From Toxotes chatareus (Eukaryota; Chordata; Actinopteri; Toxotidae), in the NCBI GenBank assembly GCA_016801885.1, contig JAFBJY010000326.1, positions 1-64,000 on the forward strand: a stretch of DNA of 64,000 nt, given 5' to 3'. The position numbers and the translations under genes were made by a program. Position 1 is the stretch's first letter; every line of letters starts with the position of its first letter. Below, piece after piece: positions 56,499 to 64,000 of the stretch. The notes under the pieces are model-generated. The model was given only the letters and a program-made list of their open reading frames with translations, was not told where the DNA came from and did no database searches.

Positions 56499-56905
56499 TT
56501 ATATAGTTGAAACAGGCGTCCTCCAAGTCTTTTTATCATTTATGTTGAAGATCAACCACCAGTGCTTTGCATGTGGAACAGTAGTTTGCCTGCAGCCACA
56601 GATCCAGACTCTGCAGCTCTGGAGGTGGAAGTAACTGCAGCCCTGACTATAAGGTTCATCAAAAGGGAAAGTTTTAAGCCTCCTCTGAAACATGGAGAGG
56701 GCGTCTGCCTCCAAGACCCAAACTAGTAGATGGTTCCACAGTAGAGGAGCCTGATATCTGAGGGCTCTGCCTCCCATTCTCTCTATTGGAGACTTTAGGA
56801 ACCACAAGTAAACCTGCATTCTGGGAACACAATGTTCCAGGGTAGTAGGGGATGGCTGCACTGCTGCTGTGACCCGGCTTGGTAACACAGCCGGCCATTG
56901 CCAAC
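56499..56905 (-). mobile_element. LINE ORF2 C-terminal fragment (L2-related)
   Basis: The minus strand shows SQNAGLLVVPKVS, then RMGGRALRYQAPLLWNHLL and FQRRLKTFPFDEPYS, homologous to the C-terminus of the L2 RT at about 22,330-22,520 but diverged and frameshifted. Confidence 0.75.
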
Positions 56906-57179
56906 TCTTAACATTCTCCTCTCCTTAGCTGTGTCTTCAGTAGCTAAACTTGTGTATCTATGCTGAAGATTAGAGAGAAAGCTCTGTTCTAAAACGTCTC
57001 TCTGTTTTCAGCTCTCAGGACTTTTGCAGCTTCTACCTCAGTCTCTACAGTTTGGACTTTAGTCTCACTCCTGTGCTCTTGTTTGTACTTTGGGATATCA
57101 GCCTTATGTCACTGTTTACTGATCAGTTACAGCCATATCAGAGCTGTGTTATGTTACTGATAATGCAAACCAAACTTTT

Positions 57180-58520
57180 CCTGCTTAGTTGGGAAAAGTT
57201 GTAGGAATCTGTGACTCTCTCTTGCTCCTGGCTCCGAGGCTCACTTCCTGGTCGCCCGCTTCCCTCCACCTTGTCGTCGCTGGCACAGACGCCGAACTGC
57301 TGATCCTCCACCGACGTGCGCGGCTCGTGGGTTCATTCCCAGTGCTGCAAATTAGCCGCAGGTTGCTGCTAGCCTCCACTGTTGCTGAGTGGACACGCTC
57401 AGCTTCTCTCTCCCTCAGGTGATCACACGTAGCCTGATCGAGAATTATTTGCCAGCTGCTTTGTCCTGCACGGAGAAGAAATCCTGCTGCTTTGCCTTGT
57501 TCTACCTTACCGGGGTGTTACTGCCGCGGTTCTCCGCTGCGGTTCTGCCGGTCGCTTCGGTGTTGCTGCTGTCGGGCTGCGCAGGTGGACAACGCAATCA
57601 CCCCCTACCTACCCGAGTATTGAATGGGCAGTTTCGTTTGCCTTGGGCCTGGACTTTTAAAAATTGAATGAATGCACGGTGGGGTTGCTCTTTATTTAAT
57701 GCCCCCATTTCCTTTGTTGCATGTAGTTAGAATGGGTTTTGGGTTATTGTTTTGATTATTTTCTTTTCTTTATAGCTTTGTCTCTATTAGGTTAGGTTAT
57801 TTGGTTTATTAAATATTCTGTTTAACTAGGTTCTGTGCTGGTTTATTTTTCTTCTTCTTTCTTTTCTTGTTTAATTTTTTTTGACGATCTGTGATTCAGT
57901 TAGCCCTGATACTCAGTTGGATTTTGTTTTTTTGTGTCCTGTTTGTTTCTTTTGCTTGTGACAAGAATTTTATGTTATGTTTAGTTATTGATATTCTTAG
58001 TGCTGTGATTAATTTGTAAGCATTGATTTATTGTTTTCTTTTGTTAGTATTTGTATATTGGTTATTTATTTTCCTGTGTTTTCCACTAATTTTATTTCCT
58101 TGTCCCCTTTTCAGTGGCTGAGAGCTGAAGGTGGTGGTGGTCGTGTTGCTGGGTGGTGGTTTCCCCCCCTTTCCTGTGTCATGTGCCTCCTCTGGTCCTG
58201 GGTTCCTTTCATTACGTGTGCGTGGGTGTGTGTGGCTGTCACGTATGGCTGGGGTGATAATTTTTGTATATTATTAGGGATCCCTCACCCCTCTCCTCGA
58301 GCTGGCCCCCTGGTAAGCCTCAGCCCTGATAAGGTCTCCCCCCTTTCCCCTCATGTCCCCTGTGTGTGAATGGTGTTTTATAGTATTTTAATACTGTGTG
58401 TGTGAATGGTATTTTATAATGTTTAAAGACATACTGAACTTTCCCAAGGTGGCGTTGTCTGGCTTCGTAGGTTGCTCTTAGTTGGGTGTTGTAGTGATCG
58501 ACACCATCCACTATCTGCTA
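57180..58520. other. unidentified segment with shifted composition, transposon-like
   Basis: The first 500 bp are GC- and CpG-rich (for example 'tgccggtcgcttcggtgttg'), the next 500 bp T-rich, then GC-rich again. The frames are not convincing. The layout is that of an LTR or leader region of a retroelement, but I cannot name it and see no paired repeat. Confidence 0.35.
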
Positions 58521-59129
58521 CAACCCCATTATCATCTATCTCATCTCCTCGCTCGCTTCGCCACACTCAGATCAACAACTTCATTTGCTGTGCAGTAAAG
58601 TGGAAAAACACTTTTTTCACTGTTCCAGCACAGTTTGAGTGTTAGTGACCATTCATATCATGACTTGATGTGACTACAACCAACACAATGGAAAATCCTA
58701 TTTCTGTCTCCAACACTGAAATATCACATTCAGTGTGCAGCTCACACTGTTGGTGGTTGGTGTCTTCAGACTCCCTGAAAGCTGACATACAGTATTAGTT
58801 GAAGAAGGTAGTATTTTCATATTGGATGAAACACATCCAGGTGTATCACTGTCCCTGTATAATGTGCTGACTCCAAAAAATTAAATTCCTAAACCATCAC
58901 TGAAGTTCACTGTGCAGAAGTGACTGTTACATGTCCAGGCTCCACAGTATACCATGGACCTTCTGCACCCCCACACCATGAGCTGATCTCTTAGGTCAGG
59001 ACTTTCTAAATGTACCTCAGACATGTTTTAAGACTCAGGAAGATTGTGCTTTCCAGTTTGCAGCCTCTAAACTTTGGAATAATCTCCCAGTAAGTCTGAG
59101 GTCTCCAAAAGGCATCAAATTACAGATTA
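58521..59129. other. no recognisable gene
   Basis: Ordinary A/T-rich sequence between the unidentified segment and the Tc1 relic. Confidence 0.4.
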
Positions 59130-59945
59130 GACATTCTTATATGTCAAAAAAAAGTTAGATTTTATTTCCATCATTTATACTTTCAAAGTAACAGAAAACA
59201 AAAAAATTGTGTCTGCAGAAGTTTGGGCACCATGCAGAGTTAATACCTTATCATTATCCATTTGTAGAAGCCATCCTCTCTTTAACTTCAGCTTTTTCAC
59301 AGATGGCATCAAGTTAGCGTCCAAAATTTGCTGAAATTTTATTGAATCCATTTTTCCTTCTACTGGTGAAATGTTCCCTGGGCCACTGGCTGCAATACAA
59401 CCCCAAGACATGATTGATTCACCCCATGCTTAACAGTTGGACAGAGGTTCTTTTCATTAAATTCTGTGCCCTTTCTTCTCCAAACGTACCTTTGCTCATT
59501 CTGGGCAAAAAGTTCTATTTTAACCTCATGGGTCCACAGAACTTCCAAAATGCATCAGGCTTGTCTATATGTTCTTTTGCAAACTTCAAACGCTGTTTTT
59601 TGTGGTGAGGATGTAGAAGAGGTTTTCTTCTGATGGCTCTTCAGAAGAAAACCATAATTGTACAAGTATCTCTTTATAGTGGAATAGTGTACCACAACTC
59701 CAGTGTCTGCCAGATCTTTCTGGAGGGATCATGCAGTCAAACGTGGGTTTTGACTTGCTTTTCTCACAATCCTGTGAGCTCTTCTGTCTGATATTTTTCT
59801 TGGTCTTCCAGATCTTGCTTTAACTTCCACTGTTCCTGATGACTGCCATTTCTTAATTACATTCCAAACAGAGGATATTGGCATCTGAAAACGCTTTGCT
59901 ATCTTCTTATAGCCTTCTCCTGCTTGACAAAATCCTTTCAGCAAT
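59130..59945 (-). pseudogene. Tc1-like transposase relic
   Basis: Tc1 transposases recognise TIRs with paired helix-turn-helix domains and cut with a DDE core. On the minus strand the N-terminal HTH is clear (AGEGYKKIAKRFQMPISSVW, GTVEVKARSGRPRKISDR). The catalytic part follows (EVKIELFAQNEQRYVWRRKG, SCLGVVLQPVAQG, YKWIM-like text) with several stops and frame changes. The downstream end has the usual 'agaagtttgggcacc' near 59,217. The N-terminal 10-20 residues and the 5' TIR are not seen. Dead copy. Confidence 0.88.
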
Positions 59946-59973
59946 GTTTTTCCTCAGCTGAGAGACTGGAGGT

Positions 59974-60225
59974 GTGGACAGTAACTTGTTTGTGTCTCTT
60001 GATGAAAACAGACATTTGATGTGTGGAATGAAGGTTTTCCTCCAACAGAATGGATTTATTGTAGTGCACAAAGAGGAGGGTCAGTTCAGTTCTCTGTCAC
60101 AGTTCAGCAGGTTTAACAGCTCCCTCCTTTCTGTCACCTCTCAGCTGGAAGAGTCTCTGTTTGTCTGCTGGAGAAAGCAGTGCAGTGGATTAGACTGTGC
60201 TGTGCAGCAGAGTGTGTTTCAGTGA
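59974..60225 (+). other. 83-codon open frame, possible terminal exon, unknown
   Basis: Open frame without an obvious ATG at its beginning, preceded by a pyrimidine-rich acceptor-like TTTTTCCTCAG at 59,947-59,957, although using that acceptor in this frame meets a stop. The encoded text (NLFVSLDENRHLMCGMKVFL, SLLSVTSQLEESLFVCWRKQ, ending VQQSVFQ) looks protein-like and is not a shadow of another gene. I do not recognise it. Confidence 0.35.
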
Positions 60226-63200
60226 CACACTGTTGTAGTAAAGACTGAGTTCTATGGAAAAAGGCAGATATCGATGTTCATGGCTCTTGTTTTCATTGTC
60301 ACACTGAAATATTTCTTTAGGATGTTGTAATCTCTGATTATTAGTCAGTCACTTAGTTTTATAGCCAGTTTATCACTCTGCAGTTTAAATGCTTCTTTTG
60401 GTGACAGATGAATGTAATTTGATTTTAATTCCATTTTACACGTCAGTAGCCGCAAATGTAATTTGCCAATCTGTTTCAGTGTTTTTGTTTCCAGCAGCAT
60501 CGGTGTGGTTGTATTGTTTTCAACTTGTGAGTCTTTGTGTGTATGTGTGTGTCATGATGGGAAAAAGTGGTCCTGGAAACACCCACTGCAGCAGGATCTA
60601 CCACAGTCTGTCTGTGTGTGGACAGACTTTGTCAACACAATAGTGTCACAACCGTCCAAGATACAGTCACAAAATGTTACAGGTGTGTAGCTGAGATCCA
60701 AACAAAGGCCGAGTTGGAAGATGGGTGTGGTCCAACAAGGGCATCAGAAGTCCTGGTTACTTCTGTAATATTGAAGTCATGAGCGAGTACTCATGGGTCT
60801 GAATACAGCGATAGGCGTCGTGGCTGCTGTGATCCTATGGAAGATGGTCTCTAGTTTGTTTAGAAAGTGACTGAGGATTGATTTTTTGAACTTTGATAGA
60901 TAAAATCTCAGTGAGACCTTTGATGAGAGCTCTGTTTGTGCAGATTGTGCATATTTATATCTTAAACCACTGGATTTTTAACAATCACTTTGTCGACTGA
61001 AAACAGTTTGTGAAGCTCAAACTGATCAGCATTCAACAGTCTGCAATTCTCTTCCAGTGTTTTCAAATGGGCAGCAGGTGTATTCAGTTCATTCTTCCTT
61101 CTCTTTTTTTTAATCCCTTTTAAACAGTAAAGGAAAATAAGAGCATTAAAGTTTAGTTTCTTCTTGTTTTTTTTTAAGTGTGATTTTTGCCTGTTTATGA
61201 GCCAAATGGATTTTGTTTTTAGACTCGGTGTTAGGAAGATTTAATGGCTTTAATTTGAACTTCAGTGATGTGGTTTGTTGCTGTAAACTGCAAAGACACA
61301 GTTGAAACACTGTAAGGAGCCATTTAGCTGAACAATTGTCATATAACTATTGTCTTTCTGGGCAGTGGTGACAGAAATGATGGATGAATGACTTTTACTG
61401 AAATGATCTGCAGTACAATCCTCAGTGAAGTTACTCAGGTTGAAAACAGCTGGAATATTTGTCAAGTCTCAGTCTATGATGAACCTGTCAAACAGCCTGC
61501 AAACCTGTGCAAACTCTTCACTTTATAGAAATTCATTTTCCTTTGTCACTGTCTTGTCATTTTCTGGCTTCATGTTGATTTGAGATTAGTTCAAATTCAA
61601 ATCGTTGACTGTCCTCTGATCCCCACTGGTGATGTTACTGTCTCATATCAACTCCCCCAGTGTTCAGTTACTCTTTGTATGTTTTACAGCACAAGGATGA
61701 AATAGTCACATTATCATCCTTTATTAAAATCATTTGTTCAGCTGTTAAATTTGACATGTTCTCTGTTAATCATCATGTCACAGTTCTCTGTTCCTTCAGA
61801 GGAAAGTCTGGTCTTATCCTGATAATTCTCTGTTTGTCTGACCCTTGACAGACAGTTTTCTTTATGTGGAAGCTGCAGAAAATGAAGTGTTTAAATTCAG
61901 ATTGTGACATTAATCTGTTTCTCTTCTCCACATTAATGTTCATATGTGTGTAGGACACAGCAAACAACAGCAAACCTCATCCAGACATATTTTATTGTGT
62001 ACTCTACCATCCAGCATCTTTATTTATCATGTCCAGAGTTTCATTGGCTTTGATCTGAAACTCTGCTGATGTTTCTGAACAATGATGAAGACAGAGATTT
62101 CTACAAAGACTGTGGTGACAATATCTCCACACTGAAGAAGTCTCTACATCTGAGTTTATTCCTGCTTCACTTGATGTCTGATCTTGGTTTCTCATCTTCC
62201 TCCTTCTGGCTTGTCTGAATATCAAAGCCCTGCCTGCTCTCTCACAACTCACACACTCAGTCTTATATTAAAGGGGATTGTAGAGCGTCAGTGAAAAACT
62301 TTGTTAAACTTGTGTGAAAATTCACTTCAAATTTGTTATTTATTTATTATTTATTTGATTTTAATTTTATTTTTAATTTTATTTTCTCTTTTTTTAATTA
62401 ACTGCAAAAAAGAGGAGAAAACTGGCAGGTTGGCAAAACTAAGCAAACTAATTACAGACCTAGGAAAACATGGACAAGTTTATAAAGCAAAACAATTTGA
62501 CGTCCTCAGGCTGATTATGATAAAACACTGAACACATGAATATGACAGAGCTGATGTGTTGCACATGCTGAGATTCTCCAACACAACAAAAAACTGAAAC
62601 ACGGAAAACTGTGACCAACATGAAAACACACTTTGCGATAGAACAGACTCTCATGTCTTTGTTGGACACAGTTACAATGATGAGCTCAAAGGAACTTGAA
62701 TAGAAAATCAAACATCACTTTGAAGTTATACTTAACAAATAGATGAGTCTGTTTTACAGGTTAAATTATTTTGTCTTAAGTGTTTCCCAGTTCTCACACA
62801 TACACACACACACATACACACACAATACAACACAGTCTCAAGCTCACAGAGAGAATAGTAAGATCTCTCTGACAGCAAACAGCAAATGACTTTAATTTAA
62901 TGGCTCTCAACTCTAACAAAGGAAAACAAAATATAATCTAAGCACTAATAAATCAAACTCTCATATCAGGGTGAATATAGTGGATTAATATAACCTGACT
63001 TTCAACAGCTAAACGTCTGCTCCTCAGTCTACAGGCCAGGAACAATCTCTCCATCAGACAACATCCAATGGAACTGATTGCTGCTGAATAGAAAGGACAT
63101 GAGATGTGATGAAATGTCTTCGATATTTTAGTTTGTCTTGTTGAGCGATTTTCAAGTATGAAACAGATTTTAAAAGTTTAAAAAGCTGTCACATTATTGC

Positions 63201-64000
63201 ATTAGCATTTGGATCTAATCACTGAGTCTAAGACAAGACAGCATCCAGATAGTTTGTTATCTTTCATGTCATTTGATATTTACAAGGAACTGTCTGATTG
63301 GAAGGGACATTTTTTATTAAGCTGCATTTCAGCAGCAATGTCTTCTGAATCAGAAAAGAGAAGAATCCTTCTTTCACCTTTTTCCTCTTCATTTCATTTC
63401 CTCCTGTTGATAGTGGAGATATGTCTTCTTTTTTAAAGGCACATTTCTTTGAAATAATCACCTTGATCATCAAGCAAATGATTTACTACCTGCAGTGTAG
63501 AATCTTTTTAGTTCCTGGTTTTGTATTTTAGTTTCCCTCATGTTTAATTTTCTGTATTGATGAATTCTTGGCCTCCATATCATCCATTAATGACTCACCT
63601 CACTCATCCAGCTTGCCTCAGTATTTCTCTGCATTTTAATCCTGTTCTCCTTCAATTCTTACAGTGTTCTATTGTTGGCTTTTTAATTAGCTGTTGAATT
63701 GAATGTTTTATTAGTGATATGATTGTCAGTTGTTAATGTGAATCACAGTATGTTGCCTCTTAAGTACAGTCACAGCAGTGTTTGTTCTTCAGAGCTGTGC
63801 AGGGGTTGAATTGGGCTGTCTCTTTTATCAGAGTGAGGTGTAAAGGTGCTCTCATGAGTGTCTGCTGACTGCTGGTAGAAATGACTGTAAAGTGTCTTTC
63901 TGTCTCCTGTCTTCTCTGTTGGTACTTGGATATAGTAACTTTATCAGATGATGAGTAGTCAGAAAATTCTTGTTAGGTGGAAAAGCTCATTTTTCATGGC
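60226..64000. other. no gene recognised
   Basis: About 3.8 kb with only short chance frames on both strands, poly-T and poly-A tracts, a short CA repeat at 62,800-62,825 and A/T-rich stretches. Nothing was assigned. A minus-strand frame at 62,252-62,004 is followed by an AATAAA-like signal at 61,990-61,995 and could be a 3' exon, but there is no supporting motif. Confidence 0.4.

Noticed and set aside
1..64000. CRISPR arrays, operons, bacterial mobile systems
   Set aside because: No regularly spaced repeats of that kind; intron-exon structure and repeat content are vertebrate.

Overview
The window looks like nuclear DNA of a teleost fish, probably a percomorph. It carries multi-exon genes with GT-AG introns of the fish-specific NLRC3-like (NLR-C) immune receptor family. 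It also carries a typical fish repeat set: L2-type LINEs with (ATTGA)n tails, other LINEs ending in (TGATT)n or (GATTCT)n, a BEL/Pao LTR element, hAT, Tc1 and MITE remnants, and two tRNA-derived SINE families. There is no bacterial-style operon, CRISPR array or structural RNA gene.

Layout. At 0.2-1.2 kb lies a fragment of an L2 LINE. At 1.3-8.7 kb (minus strand) lies an NLRC3-like gene with three N-terminal linker exons, one FISNA-NACHT exon with a 13-bp frameshifting deletion, and one LRR exon; it may continue beyond the left edge. A LINE carrying a MITE carrying a SINE sits in one of its introns. 9.3-13.3 kb and 23.4-34.6 kb form the two interrupted arms of a large inverted duplication. They include a CpG-rich, promoter-like block with an interferon-response-like (ISRE) motif. 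Between them lie a SAMD3-like gene remnant (15.5-16.2 kb), a 1.6 kb duplicated block, and a nearly full-length L2 LINE (18.2-23.4 kb). The right arm also holds a dead hAT transposase, an NLR 3'-end relic at 29.0 kb and several arm-specific insertions. At 34.8-41.5 kb a decayed BEL/Pao element (minus strand) splits a LINE. It contains a SINE, a solo LTR and an unusual insert with an intact 213-codon frame predicted to encode a membrane plus coiled-coil protein.

At 42.5-53.0 kb (plus strand) is a second NLRC3-like gene with five N-terminal exons, one FISNA-NACHT exon, four LRR exons and a decayed PRY-SPRY exon. It has two small frameshifts. Beyond it are a SAMD3-like gene (53.3-54.7 kb, minus), the second copy of the 1.6 kb block (54.8-56.4 kb), a LINE fragment, a GC-shifted unidentified segment, a dead Tc1 transposase (59.2-59.9 kb), and about 4 kb where nothing is recognised.

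The two NLR genes are divergently oriented around the inverted duplication. They are nearly identical in the 3' half of the NACHT exon and in the following introns and LRR exon, but quite different upstream. This mosaic suggests gene conversion or recombination between copies. None of the NLR loci here is clearly intact. The window is best read as a fast-turnover NLR cluster built by duplication, inversion, exon shuffling and transposition. All family assignments come from reading motifs, not from a search.
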